NCBI RefSeq assembly: GCF_001042615.1
Contig: NZ_AP012327.1
Location: 1,674,001-1,738,000 of the forward strand
Length of the DNA: 64,000 bases
Direction of reading: 5' to 3'
Origin: Bifidobacterium catenulatum subsp. kashiwanohense JCM 15439 = DSM 21854
GTDB taxonomy: Bacteria; Actinomycetota; Actinomycetes; Actinomycetales; Bifidobacteriaceae
Below are positions 1 through 9,082 of the stretch, in pieces; within the stretch, counting starts at the first letter, position 1; each line of letters begins with the position of its first letter. Under the pieces are notes generated by a model. That model saw nothing but the letters and a program-made list of their open reading frames with translations. It had not been told where the DNA came from and did no database searches. Position numbers and translations under genes: made by a program.

Positions 1-1161
1 CACGTGGTTGGAACCGGACATGTAGTCGCCCAGCGGCACTGGAGAGTACGGGCCACGGAAGATGGCACCGGCGTTGCGGATCTTGGCGATCACGGCATCC
101 GGGTCGGCGGTCTGGATCTCAAGGTGTTCGGCGGCATACGCGTTGGCCGCATCAATGGACTGTTCGATGCCATCGGTGAGAATGATGCCGGACTGACGAC
201 CACGCAGCGACGTGTTCACACGCTCGGAATGCTCGGTGCGAGGCACGCGGTACTTGAGATCCTCCTGCACCTGTTCGGCGATCTCTTCGCTGTCAGTGAT
301 GAGCACGGAACCGGCGAGTTCGTCATGCTCGGCTTGGCCGATCAGATCGGCGGCCAGCCAGCTCGGGTTGGCACCCTTGTCTGCGATGATGGCGATTTCG
401 GTCGGTCCTGCCACGGCGTCGATGCCTACAATGCCCGACACCATGCGCTTGGCGGTAGCGACGAAAATGTTGCCAGGACCTGTGATCTTGTCGACCGGAT
501 CGCACAGGATCTCGCCGTCCTGCGGTTCGGAACCCTTGGCGCCGTAGGCAAACATGGCCACGGCCTGAGCGCCGCCGACCGCATACACTTCATCAACGCC
601 AAGAATGGCGCAGGTGGCGAGAATGGTCTTGTCAGGCAGACCGTCGGCATTGTTACGACTCGGCGGGGTTGCGATGGCGAGGGATTCCACGCCGGCGGCC
701 TGTGCCGGCACCACGTTCATGATGACGGAGCTCGGGTAGACGGCCTTGCCGCCAGGCACATACAGACCGACACGCTGCACCGGAATCCAACGTTCGGAAA
801 CGCGGGCGCCCTCAGCCAAATCGGTGTGGAACGGTGCCGGCACCTGGGAAGCGGACACTGCGCGGGAACGACGTACGGACTCTTCGATGGCGGCACGCAC
901 TTCCGGATCCAACTCGTCGACGGCGGCCTTCATTGCTTCCACCGGCACGCGCAGATTCTCCGGACGGATATGGTCGAATTTCTCCGCGAAGTCACGCAGG
1001 GCCGCAGCACCGCGGGCCTTCACATCGTTAAGAATGGGCTGCACAAGATCGGTTGCCTCGTTGGTGCCCATCTCGGCGCGAGGCATAGCCTCCAGCATTT
1101 CAGCTCGGGTCAGCTTCTTGCCACGCAGGTCAATGATTCGCATATAGTTTTCTTCGCTCAT
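1..1161 (-). CDS. hisD: Histidinol dehydrogenase, 3' end outside window
   Basis: Oxidises L-histidinol to L-histidine in two NAD-dependent steps, the last reactions of histidine biosynthesis, in the cytoplasm. The 387 visible codons begin MSEENYMRIIDLRG and contain the family segments YVPGGKAVYPSSVIM, the GAQAVAMFAYG stretch, the GPGNIFVATAKR loop and EHDELAGS, which carries the His/Asp zinc-site region. Family members are about 430 residues, so some 45 C-terminal residues lie beyond the window. I chose the ATG at 1161; an internal ATG seven codons later is possible. It runs away from dnaE, with about 105 bp between them. In most bacteria hisD starts a his operon, which would continue to the left. 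Confidence 0.95.
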   Translation of the reverse strand, partial: MSEENYMRIIDLRGKKLTRAEMLEAMPRAEMGTNEATDLVQPILNDVKARGAAALRDFAEKFDHIRPENLRVPVEAMKAAVDELDPEVRAAIEESVRRSRAVSASQVPAPFHTDLAEGARVSERWIPVQRVGLYVPGGKAVYPSSVIMNVVPAQAAGVESLAIATPPSRNNADGLPDKTILATCAILGVDEVYAVGGAQAVAMFAYGAKGSEPQDGEILCDPVDKITGPGNIFVATAKRMVSGIVGIDAVAGPTEIAIIADKGANPSWLAADLIGQAEHDELAGSVLITDSEEIAEQVQEDLKYRVPRTEHSERVNTSLRGRQSGIILTDGIEQSIDAANAYAAEHLEIQTADPDAVIAKIRNAGAIFRGPYSPVPLGDYMSGSNHV

Positions 1162-1209
1162 AACGCCCCATGGTAACAACGTGATGTCACGAGAACGACC
1201 GCGCGTCTC

Positions 1210-1245
1210 AAGTTCAGCCGCATAGTGAGATATTCGGCTGAACTT
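1210..1245 (-). terminator. Hairpin between dnaE and hisD
   Basis: An 11-bp perfect inverted repeat (1210-1220 and 1235-1245, arm AAGTTCAGCCG) lies downstream of dnaE and upstream of hisD. There is no clear T-run, so termination of dnaE transcription is inferred from its position. Confidence 0.45.
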
Positions 1246-1267
1246 TCGACATCATCCCCACGACCGG

Positions 1268-4200
1268 TCAGCCCAAAGGCAGAGAACTGGGACCGAAAAG
1301 GATTTTGATCTCAGCGAACAGACTCGTGTCGCGGCGCACGCGGAAACGGTCGCCGAACGTCAGCACCTTGGCGTTGCCCTTATCGTCCATCAACGCAAGC
1401 TTCACTTCGCAGGGTCCAGGATGATTTGAAAGGATTTGCCCCAACTGCTGCACATGCGATTGGTCAAGCGCAATCGGCGGCAACATAATCGTCACCGGCT
1501 TCTCATCCTGCGCCTCCAACATCGGCACGTTAAATTCCGTGGCACGCATGCTCACCGTCTCATCGCGTTTTTCAACCTGTCCACGAATCTGCACCACCGT
1601 ATCGACCGCCAGTTCGGGAGCGGCGGCCTCATATACCTTGCCGAAGAACATGCACTGGATGGAGCTTTCCAAATCCTCAATCGTCACAATCGCCCAAGGA
1701 TTGCCCTTCTTCGACACGCGACGATCCACATTCGTGATCAAGCCTGCCACCGTCACCTGCTGGCCGTCAGGCATATTCGCGGCACGATCGATCAGATGCG
1801 CGATCGACATTTCACTCAACGCCACCAGAATCGACTGCATACCGCTCAACGGATGGTCGGACACATACAAACCAAGCATTTCACGCTCGAAATTCAACTT
1901 GGTTTTCTTATCCCACTCCTCCACGTCAGGCACACTCACCATGGCATCACCCATGCCGGCATCATCCTCGCCGGAATCCTCCAAATCAGCGAACAAATCA
2001 AACTGGCCCTCAGCCTGCTTACGTTTCAAACCGACCACCGAATTGATCGCAGCCTCATGAATCGTAAACAACGCACGACGGTTCGGATCAATCGAATCAA
2101 ACGCACCAGCCTTGATCAACGATTCAACCAATCGACGATTCAACGCCTCCATCGGCACACGCTTGATGAAATCAGGGAAATTCACATACCTGCCATGACT
2201 GCCGTCACGTTCCTTGACAATCGCGTCAACCGCAGCCTTGCCAACATTACGAATGGCGCCAAGGCCAAAACGCACCACATCGCCAACAGCGGAATACTCG
2301 TACACCGACTCGTTCACATCAGGCGACAACACCTGAATGCCCATGCGGCGAGCCTCACCCAAATACAACGCGGTCTTGTCTTTGTTCGTACTCGCACCCT
2401 GCAGCAAAGCCGCCATGAACTCCACCGGATAATGCGTCTTCAAATACGCGGTCCAATATGAAATCAAACCGTATGCGGCCGAATGCGCCTTATTGAACGC
2501 GTAACCTGAGAACGGCACCAAAATATCCCACACGGCCTGAGCCGCCTCTTGGGAATACCCATGCTCCTTCATGCCCGCGAAGAACGGCACCTTCTCCTTG
2601 GCTAGTACCTCAGGCTTCTTCTTACCCATCGCTCGGCGAAGCACATCTGCCTTGCCCAACGAATAACCAGCCAAAATACGCGCAGCCGACTGCACCTGCT
2701 CCTGGTACACAATCAGACCATACGTCTCATCAAGCACTTCCTTCAGCGGCTCAGCCACCTCAGGATGAATCGGCGTGATCTTCTGCAAACCATTCTTACG
2801 CTTCGCATAATTCGTATGCGAATCCATATCCATCGGACCAGGACGATACAGCGCGATCAATGCGGAAATATCGTTGAAGTTATTCGGCTTCAACGTTTTC
2901 AGCAACGAACGCATACCATCGGAATCCAACTGGAACACGCCAAGCGTGTCGCCTCGCGACAACAGATCGTACGTGGCACGATCATCCAACGGAATCTTCG
3001 TATGGTCGATACGTTCCTTGCCATTCGCCTCGATATTGTTCAACGTATCGCGAATAACCGTTAAGTTGGAAAGACCAAGAAAATCCATCTTGACCAAACC
3101 AAGCGTTTCACACGTATGATACTCCAACGTGGTCGTAACCGTACCATCGGTACGTTCCAGCAGCGGCGATGTATTCGAAATCGGCTCGCTACCCATGATC
3201 GTGGCGCACGCGTGCACACCGGTCTGGCGAATCAGACCCTCAATACCCATCGCCTCATCCGTAACACGCTTCGCATCCGGATCGGAATCATACAATTCAC
3301 GGAATTCACGAGCCTCCGCATAACGCTTCGACGTCGGCTCGAAAATATCACGCAACGGAATATCCTTGCCACCCGTCTGCGCCGGCGGCAACGCCTTGGT
3401 GATGCGCTCGCCCATGGAGAATTCGTAGCCCATAATTCGCGCTGAATCCTTCAGCGCCTGCTTGGTTTTGATAGTACCGTAGATCACACATTGCGCGACC
3501 TTGTCTCGACCGTACTTGTCGCCAACGTAATCAAGCACGCGGCCGCGGCCATCCGGATCGAAATCGACGTCGATATCAGGTAGTGACACACGTTCCGGGT
3601 TAAGGAATCGTTCGAAGATCAGGCCATGTTTGATTGGGTCGAGTTCGGTGATGCCCATGGCGTACGCAACCATGGCTCCTGCCGCCGATCCACGGCCCGG
3701 TCCCACCATCACGCCATGCGATTTAGCCCAATTGATGTAGTCGGCCACCACGAGGAAGTATCCGCAGAACTGCATCTGGCAGATCACACCGCATTCGTAA
3801 TCGGCCTGCTTAAGCACTTCAATCGGCGGATGCCCGTCATAGCGCTGTTCCAAGCCTTCCTCGACTTTCCGCAGGAACAGCGAGGTCTCGTCCCAGCCTT
3901 CCGGGCAATCGAATTGCGGCATGAACGCACCGTCCTCATGATCGTCGAACATGACGTTGCAGCGTTCGGCAATTTCCAACGTGTTGTCACACGCTTCGGG
4001 AATGTCTTTGAACAGTTCGTGCATTTCTTCGGCGGATTTCAGGTAGTAGCCGGTTCCGTCGAATTTGAATCGCCCCGGCTCGTCCAGCGTGGAGCCCGAG
4101 TTGATGCATAGCATGGCATCCTGCGAGCCCGCGTCTTCGGCACGCACGTAATGCGAATCGTTGGTGGCAAGCAGCGGCGCGTTCAGTTTTTTCGCGATGT

Positions 4201-4858
4201 CCAGCAGACCGTCGGTCACTTGCTTTTCGATCTTCAGACCGTGGTCCATGAATTCGATATAGAAATTGTCGCGTCCGAAAATATCCTGCAATTCCCCTGC
4301 GGCACGCAATGCTTCGTCGAATTGGCCGAGCAGTAGTCGCGTTTGTATGATTCCTGACGGGCATCCGGAAGATGCGATGATGCCTTTGGAATATTTGGCA
4401 AGAATCTCCTTATCCATTCGGGGGTATCGCATGACACGGCCCTCAAGATTCGCGTCGGTGGACGCTTTCATAAGATTGACGAGGCCTTCGTCGGTTTCGG
4501 CCCACATCGTAAGGTGGGTGATCAGGCCGCCGCCGGATACGTCGTTGGGGTTGCGCCGGCGATGCTGCGGATCGATATCGGGATTCCAGTTGGTGTCCCA
4601 GCTGACGCGGGTTTGGTCCTGTCGCGCGGTTTCCGGCGTCACATACGCTTCGATGCCGATGATCGGTTTGACACCCTCTTTGACCGCGGTGCTCCACATT
4701 TCGTATGCACCATGCATGTTTCCGTGGTCGGTGATGCCGACGGCGGGCATATTGAGTTCTTTGGCGCGCTTGACCAGATCCGGAATTTTCGATGCGCCGT
4801 CAAGCAGCGAATAATGCGTATGATTATGCAGTTGTACGAAATTTCCGGAAGTAGCCAT
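1268..4858 (-). CDS. dnaE: DNA polymerase III subunit alpha
   Basis: Catalytic subunit of the replicative DNA polymerase. The 1196-residue protein starts MATSGNFVQLHNHTHYSLLDG. An N-terminal PHP domain (residues about 8-210) has HNHTHYS and ITDHGNMHG. The polymerase motif PDIDVDFD at about 427-434 supplies two catalytic aspartates. The C-terminal part carries a helix-hairpin-helix and an OB-fold region (VTVAGLITNVDRRVSKKGN). Length and order match DnaE1. A TTG nine bases upstream (4867) could also serve as start, but the ATG at 4858 gives the conserved N-terminus. It is followed by a hairpin and hisD. Confidence 0.97.
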   Translation of the reverse strand: MATSGNFVQLHNHTHYSLLDGASKIPDLVKRAKELNMPAVGITDHGNMHGAYEMWSTAVKEGVKPIIGIEAYVTPETARQDQTRVSWDTNWNPDIDPQHRRRNPNDVSGGGLITHLTMWAETDEGLVNLMKASTDANLEGRVMRYPRMDKEILAKYSKGIIASSGCPSGIIQTRLLLGQFDEALRAAGELQDIFGRDNFYIEFMDHGLKIEKQVTDGLLDIAKKLNAPLLATNDSHYVRAEDAGSQDAMLCINSGSTLDEPGRFKFDGTGYYLKSAEEMHELFKDIPEACDNTLEIAERCNVMFDDHEDGAFMPQFDCPEGWDETSLFLRKVEEGLEQRYDGHPPIEVLKQADYECGVICQMQFCGYFLVVADYINWAKSHGVMVGPGRGSAAGAMVAYAMGITELDPIKHGLIFERFLNPERVSLPDIDVDFDPDGRGRVLDYVGDKYGRDKVAQCVIYGTIKTKQALKDSARIMGYEFSMGERITKALPPAQTGGKDIPLRDIFEPTSKRYAEAREFRELYDSDPDAKRVTDEAMGIEGLIRQTGVHACATIMGSEPISNTSPLLERTDGTVTTTLEYHTCETLGLVKMDFLGLSNLTVIRDTLNNIEANGKERIDHTKIPLDDRATYDLLSRGDTLGVFQLDSDGMRSLLKTLKPNNFNDISALIALYRPGPMDMDSHTNYAKRKNGLQKITPIHPEVAEPLKEVLDETYGLIVYQEQVQSAARILAGYSLGKADVLRRAMGKKKPEVLAKEKVPFFAGMKEHGYSQEAAQAVWDILVPFSGYAFNKAHSAAYGLISYWTAYLKTHYPVEFMAALLQGASTNKDKTALYLGEARRMGIQVLSPDVNESVYEYSAVGDVVRFGLGAIRNVGKAAVDAIVKERDGSHGRYVNFPDFIKRVPMEALNRRLVESLIKAGAFDSIDPNRRALFTIHEAAINSVVGLKRKQAEGQFDLFADLEDSGEDDAGMGDAMVSVPDVEEWDKKTKLNFEREMLGLYVSDHPLSGMQSILVALSEMSIAHLIDRAANMPDGQQVTVAGLITNVDRRVSKKGNPWAIVTIEDLESSIQCMFFGKVYEAAAPELAVDTVVQIRGQVEKRDETVSMRATEFNVPMLEAQDEKPVTIMLPPIALDQSHVQQLGQILSNHPGPCEVKLALMDDKGNAKVLTFGDRFRVRRDTSLFAEIKILFGPSSLPLG

Positions 4859-4892
4859 GCAGTTCAATCTACCGGTGATTGGTGACGTACGC

Positions 4893-5831
4893 TCACGTTT
4901 CGGGCTTATCTTGTGTGTCGTGCCTGCCGTGCATCACATCAAGCGCATGCTGCAAATCAGCTGGATAATGCGATTTCACCGTAGTCCAGACACGGGTCCG
5001 CGGATGACGGAATTCGAGTTGCATCGCGTGCAACCATTGCCGTTCCAGTCCCAGCGTTTCGCTCAGTTGCGGATTGGCGCCATACATGGCGTCTCCGGCA
5101 AGCGGATGCCCGATGGATGAGAAATGCACGCGAATCTGATGCGTGCGCCCGGTTTCAAGGTTCACGGAAACCAGTGTCGTCTCGCCAAAACGTTCCATCA
5201 CATCCCAATGGGTGATGGCCTCTTTGCCGACAGGCGTCACACAAAAACGGAAATCGGAGACTTTGGCGCGACCGATCGGTGCTTCGATGGTTGCTTTGTT
5301 TTCCCTGAGATTGCCCTGCACGAGCGCATGATAGGTCTTCACGACTTCATGTTCGGCGAATTGCCTGCGCATTTCCACGTAGGCGAGATCGGACTTGCAC
5401 ACGAGCATCAAGCCAGATGTGCCCACGTCGAGGCGGGATACGATGCCTTGACGCCCTGCAGCGCCATAAGAGGTGATGTGCACTCCCCTGTCGAGCAGAC
5501 TGCCAAGCACCGTCGGACCGGTCCAGCCGACAGAAGCATGAGCCGCCACACCCACCGGCTTGTCAACCACCACCACATCGTCGTCTTCATAGACCACGGC
5601 CATATCATGCGCGATTGGTTCAGGCTTGGTTCGTTCCTCGACAATATCGAATTCCACGGTTTCGCCTGATTGCAGGGTCGACGATTTGGAAATGTCACGA
5701 CCAAGCACACGCGCCTGCCCGCCTTCGATGAGTTCCGCTGCCTTGGCACGGGAAAGGCCTAGCATTTTGGCAACGGCGACATCGAAACGTTTGCCGACAA
5801 GCGCGTCGGGTGCGGGAACAAGACGGCTCAT
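4893..5831 (-). CDS. RluD-family ribosomal pseudouridine synthase
   Basis: Converts specific uridines to pseudouridine in large-subunit rRNA. The 312 residues comprise an N-terminal S4 RNA-binding domain (about 15-65, with LSRAKAAELIEGGQARV) and a PseudoU_synth_2 domain. The catalytic aspartate is in GIVSRLDVGTSGLML, and the RTHQIRVH motif follows. The start codon overlaps the lspA stop by four bases (ATGA), so the two are translationally coupled, the usual lspA-rluD arrangement in Gram-positives. The exact target uridine cannot be read from the sequence. Confidence 0.93.
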   Translation of the reverse strand: MSRLVPAPDALVGKRFDVAVAKMLGLSRAKAAELIEGGQARVLGRDISKSSTLQSGETVEFDIVEERTKPEPIAHDMAVVYEDDDVVVVDKPVGVAAHASVGWTGPTVLGSLLDRGVHITSYGAAGRQGIVSRLDVGTSGLMLVCKSDLAYVEMRRQFAEHEVVKTYHALVQGNLRENKATIEAPIGRAKVSDFRFCVTPVGKEAITHWDVMERFGETTLVSVNLETGRTHQIRVHFSSIGHPLAGDAMYGANPQLSETLGLERQWLHAMQLEFRHPRTRVWTTVKSHYPADLQHALDVMHGRHDTQDKPET

Positions 5832-6388
5832 GCGCTCTTCTCTCCAGTCGTCCGTTCCATCTGTCCCTTGTTCCGTTCGTCAAGTTCCTTCTGACTGAAC
5901 GGTTCCCCTACGAACAGCAGCACGACTGCGGCAACGCCCGCCACCATCAGGAAAATGTCAGCGACATTGCCGACCGACCATCCGTAGTTGAGGAAGTCGA
6001 CGACTTTGCCGTTGAGGAAACCTTCGGCATATGCCACACGGTCGATGAGATTGCCTAACGCTCCGGCGAACGCAAGAGCAAACACCACCGTCCATTTCGT
6101 GGAAATGGTACGGATCTCCAGCCCCACAAGTGCCACGCAAGCCACAATGGCAAGCAGGGAAATCAACCACGTCATGTTGGAGCCCATACCCAAGGACGCG
6201 CCCGGATTATGCACCAACGTGAATGAAAGAATCCCCGGAATCACACGTACCGTATGCCCATCGGCAAGCGCCGACTGCGCCCACGCCTTGGTGATCTGAT
6301 CAAGTACCAGCGCCGCAACGGCGATACACGCAAAGACGGCCACGCGAGTGCGCAGCCGTCTTTGATCATTTGTCATGATGTCAGACAC
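5828..6388 (-). CDS. lspA: Lipoprotein signal peptidase (signal peptidase II)
   Basis: Membrane aspartyl protease that removes signal peptides from prolipoproteins after diacylglycerol attachment. About 186 residues with four hydrophobic segments. The conserved boxes are VHNPGASLGMG, GALGNLIDRV and VVDFLN; the last two carry the catalytic aspartates. The C-terminus is charged. A GTG start at 6388 and an ATG at 6376 (MTNDQRRLRTRV) are both possible, and neither has a strong ribosome binding site. It lies 10 bp after the DivIVA-like gene and overlaps the pseudouridine synthase by four bases, suggesting one operon. Likely substrates here include the binding lipoproteins at 22.2 and 46.3 kb. Confidence 0.94.
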   Translation of the reverse strand: MSDIMTNDQRRLRTRVAVFACIAVAALVLDQITKAWAQSALADGHTVRVIPGILSFTLVHNPGASLGMGSNMTWLISLLAIVACVALVGLEIRTISTKWTVVFALAFAGALGNLIDRVAYAEGFLNGKVVDFLNYGWSVGNVADIFLMVAGVAAVVLLFVGEPFSQKELDERNKGQMERTTGEKSA

Positions 6389-6397
6389 AGCCTAATC

Positions 6398-8089
6398 TCA
6401 GTCGTTCTGGGAATCCTGATCATAGTTGTTCGTGTCAGACACCTGCGACACGAGCTGGCCGAGGAATTCGGTAAGACGCGCGCGGTATTCGGTTTCGAAC
6501 TGCTTGAGACCCTGAATGTTCCCTTCGATGACCTTGGTCTGTGCTTCGAGATTGTCGCGGACCTGCAGGGCATAGTCGTCGGCCGCAGTACGGGTCTTCG
6601 AATCGTAGTCGAAAGCACGCTTCTGCACTTCGGACTCGTATTCGTCGGCTTCATTGTGCTTCGTGGAGAAGTACGTATCGCCCTCCTGCGTCTTCTGTAC
6701 AAGGTAGGCATCGCCTTCCTGAGTCTTCTGATCCAAGTAGGTATCGCCCTCCTGCGTCTTCTGCGCAAGATAGGCATCACCTTCCTGAGTCTTCTGCGCA
6801 AGATAGGCATCGCCATCCTGAGTCTTCTGATCCAAGTAGGTATCGCCCTCCTGCGTCTTCTGCGCAAGATAGACATCACCTTCCTGAGTCTTCTGATCCA
6901 AGTAAGCGTTACCCTCCTGAGTGCGCTGTGCCAGGTAATCATCGCCTTCCTTGGCACGCTTGGTCAAGTACGCGTCACCTTCCTTGGCACGCTTAGCCAA
7001 GTATGCGTCACCTTCCTGAGTCTTCTGACTTAGGTAACCATCAGCCTTGGCACGAGTATCGGCCGAATACTGATCAGCATCAGAACGGGTGCTTTCGGAA
7101 TAGTTGTCAGCCTCGGAACGAGTACGGTTGGAATAGTCGTTGGCGTTGCCGATGAGCTCGTCGTACTTGCGCTGGGACTCATCGGTGATTTCCTTGGCCT
7201 TGGCCTTACCTTTGTCGACATACTGGTCATGCAGCTGCATGGCCAAGGTCAGCATGGCGGTGGCGCGCTCCGGCTCCGTATTGGCACTGGCTGCGGCTCC
7301 TGCGATCTTCTGCAGGCTGCCGGTTTCGGTGCTCGGCTCAACCTTAGCGACCTGTTCGCGCAGCTGGGCTTCACGCTGCTGCGATTCCTGCAGCTGCTGG
7401 GCGAGCTGCTGAATCTGCATGGCCTGCTGCTGGGCACGCTCATCCTGTTGCTGGGCCTGGGCGGCCTGCTGCTGGGCTTCATCAAGCCTTGCATTGAGCT
7501 GCTGAATCTCAGCGGCCTGCTGCTGGGCCACCACAACCTGCTGCTGGGCGGAAGCCAGCTGACGGGACAGGTCTTCGGTCTGTGCGCGGAATGCGTCGCG
7601 CTCATGCTGCATGGCGGTCAGCTGCTCGCCCAAATCCGCCTGGCCTGCGGCTTCAGCCGCCTGAGCGGTAAGCTGGTCAACCTGCGCGGACAGGCGATCC
7701 ACCTGACCTTTGAGCTGTTCGTTCTGGGCCGACAGAGCACGGTTGCTTTCCTCAGCCTCGGTGAGTTTGGCTGCTGCGACCTGTGCGGCCTGAGCTGCCT
7801 GATCTCCAGCGCCGGCTGCCTGCTCGGAGGCGGACTTCAATGTCGCATTCTCCTGCTGCAGGGACTGAACCTGAGCGCTGAGCTCGGAAATCTTGGAGTT
7901 GAGCCCCGCAACATCCGGGCCGAGGGACTGAGTGGCCTGGCCGCTGGCGACCGCCTGCTTGCCTAGAGCCTCCACCGTCTCGGTTACCTGATCGAGAAAA
8001 TCGTCGACTTCGTCGACGTCATACCCCTCTTTGAACCTTACGGTCTGGAAAGTATGCTCTCTGATATCTTTCGGCGTCAACAGAGCCAT
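6398..8089 (-). CDS. DivIVA-domain coiled-coil protein with long 11-residue repeat
   Basis: Predicted cytoplasmic cell-pole or division-site scaffold. The ATG at 8089 (MALLTPKDIREHTF) is preceded by GAGGTG at good spacing, giving 563 residues. Residues 1-45 are a DivIVA N-terminal domain (FKEGYDVDEVDDFLDQV). Residues about 60-270 are Gln/Ala-rich coiled coil. Residues about 319-516 are an 11-residue repeat with a tyrosine at every eleventh position. A charged tail follows. The position next to yggT, sepF and ftsZ matches actinobacterial Wag31/DivIVA. It is about twice the usual DivIVA length because of the coiled coil and repeat. It could be a Wag31 paralogue rather than the main DivIVA. Confidence 0.85.
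   Translation of the reverse strand: MALLTPKDIREHTFQTVRFKEGYDVDEVDDFLDQVTETVEALGKQAVASGQATQSLGPDVAGLNSKISELSAQVQSLQQENATLKSASEQAAGAGDQAAQAAQVAAAKLTEAEESNRALSAQNEQLKGQVDRLSAQVDQLTAQAAEAAGQADLGEQLTAMQHERDAFRAQTEDLSRQLASAQQQVVVAQQQAAEIQQLNARLDEAQQQAAQAQQQDERAQQQAMQIQQLAQQLQESQQREAQLREQVAKVEPSTETGSLQKIAGAAASANTEPERATAMLTLAMQLHDQYVDKGKAKAKEITDESQRKYDELIGNANDYSNRTRSEADNYSESTRSDADQYSADTRAKADGYLSQKTQEGDAYLAKRAKEGDAYLTKRAKEGDDYLAQRTQEGNAYLDQKTQEGDVYLAQKTQEGDTYLDQKTQDGDAYLAQKTQEGDAYLAQKTQEGDTYLDQKTQEGDAYLVQKTQEGDTYFSTKHNEADEYESEVQKRAFDYDSKTRTAADDYALQVRDNLEAQTKVIEGNIQGLKQFETEYRARLTEFLGQLVSQVSDTNNYDQDSQND
6542..7135 (-). repeat. In-frame tandem 33-bp repeat (11-residue hendecads)
   Basis: Eighteen tyrosine codons follow one another at exactly 33-bp spacing inside the DivIVA-like gene. 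The central units read YLAQKTQEGDA or YLDQKTQEGDT and are nearly identical in DNA; the outer units have diverged (YSNRTRSEADN, YESEVQKRAFD). An 11-residue period is the signature of a right-handed hendecad coiled coil. Near-identity of the central units suggests recent expansion by recombination or slippage. Confidence 0.9.
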
Positions 8090-8197
8090 AAATCTTACAC
8101 CTCGCTTTGGGCTTGATGCCTTGCTGTTGTTGCTTTCATTTGTTGACTCTAGCACGGAACCACCGATTTTTTGCGAAAAATCGGCATTTGACATGCA

Positions 8198-8479
8198 TTA
8201 AATGAGGAAATCAATAACAATGAGAATGAAATAAAGAACGATGAATGCTACATCGAAGTAAATGGGACCCATTGGAATAGGGCGGATATATTGGCGTAGC
8301 CAGCGCAGCGGCGGTTCCGTCAGCTGGTAAATGGCGTCAATCAGCGATGCAGCCAACCCCCGTGGACGCCACAACGGAGCCAGCACGGCAACCCAATCGA
8401 GGATCATGCGAATGAACAGCACCAGAATGTAGGCATTAACCAGAAAGTGGACGATGCTACCAATCAAAGACAAAATCAT
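8198..8479 (-). CDS. YggT-family membrane protein
   Basis: A 93-residue integral membrane protein with two hydrophobic segments (about 5-28 and 70-92) flanking the conserved loop LTEPPLRWLRQYIRPIP. The family is broadly conserved and sits next to sepF in Gram-positives and cyanobacteria, where it is linked to division or membrane organisation; its biochemical role is not established. The ATG at 8479 has a GGTGG upstream. It lies between sepF and the DivIVA-like gene on the same strand, with a terminator-like hairpin before it. Confidence 0.85.
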   Translation of the reverse strand: MILSLIGSIVHFLVNAYILVLFIRMILDWVAVLAPLWRPRGLAASLIDAIYQLTEPPLRWLRQYIRPIPMGPIYFDVAFIVLYFILIVIDFLI

Positions 8480-8507
8480 GGAGTACCACCATAGCAACAG
8501 AACATAA

Positions 8508-8539
8508 CAAAGCCTCCATCATGGCTGATGGAGGCTTTG
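8508..8539 (-). terminator. Hairpin between sepF and yggT
   Basis: A 13-bp perfect inverted repeat (8508-8520 and 8527-8539) with a six-base loop, directly after sepF. On the minus strand it ends in GGCTTTG with only a short T-run. It could terminate or attenuate the ftsZ-sepF transcript before yggT. Confidence 0.65.
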
Positions 8540-8572
8540 CACAGTCTGCTTTCGCAATGGCTTTCGTCTGCG

Positions 8573-9052
8573 TCAGTCGGCGAACAGATCGTGCGACGAG
8601 TTATTCGCTTGCGGCTCTTCGACCTTGATGTTCACCTGGGCTGGGCTCAGCAAGAACACGCGCGGAGTGACACGCTCGATGGAGCCACGCACGCCGAAAA
8701 CCACGCCTGCGGAAAAGTCCACAATGCGATACGCCACGGCCTCGGCAACGCCAGTTAGGTTCAGCACCACCGGAACGCCGTCACGAATGGCACGTCCGAC
8801 CAGCTGTGCGTCCTCATAGGACTTCGGGTGAATCGTGGTGATACGGCTCACCCTTCCTCCTTGGAACGGGTTGGCTTTGGTTTGCTCGCGCGGTGCAGAC
8901 GTCGCGGCAGGCGTCGAAGCCATCGGGGTCACGGAATGGTCGGAATCGAACGAGGTTGCACTGCTCTCATCCTCCTCACTGAAATCCTCGTCACCCTCAG
9001 CAACATCGGTCATGCCCAAATAGGACATCGCGCTTTTCATAAAACCTGCCAT
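8573..9052 (-). CDS. sepF: Cell division protein SepF
   Basis: Bundles FtsZ filaments and anchors them to the membrane. The 159 residues start MAGFMKSAMSYLGM, an amphipathic membrane-binding helix, followed by an acidic linker (EGDEDFSEEDES). A DUF552 core from about residue 63 to 150 includes VSRITTIHPKSYEDA and VVLNLTGVAEAVAYRIVDF. It lies 30 bp after ftsZ on the same strand, so the two are probably co-transcribed. Actinobacteria lack FtsA and rely on SepF as a membrane anchor. Confidence 0.95.
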   Translation of the reverse strand: MAGFMKSAMSYLGMTDVAEGDEDFSEEDESSATSFDSDHSVTPMASTPAATSAPREQTKANPFQGGRVSRITTIHPKSYEDAQLVGRAIRDGVPVVLNLTGVAEAVAYRIVDFSAGVVFGVRGSIERVTPRVFLLSPAQVNIKVEEPQANNSSHDLFAD

Positions 9053-9082
9053 GAACGATCCTTTCGCGTCTGCGCGTTGCTT

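Noticed and set aside
4..1176. Long plus-strand reading frame of 390 codons over the left end
   Set aside because: It is antisense to hisD, whose minus-strand protein has clear family motifs; high GC makes such shadows common.
6254..7033. Plus-strand frame with repeated Leu-rich units, resembling a membrane protein
   Set aside because: It is the antisense reading of the 33-bp repeats in the DivIVA-like gene; the minus-strand reading has a proper start, ribosome binding site and DivIVA domain.
6542..7135. Regular repeats taken as a possible CRISPR array
   Set aside because: The 33-bp units are directly tandem without spacers, and they are in frame inside a protein gene.
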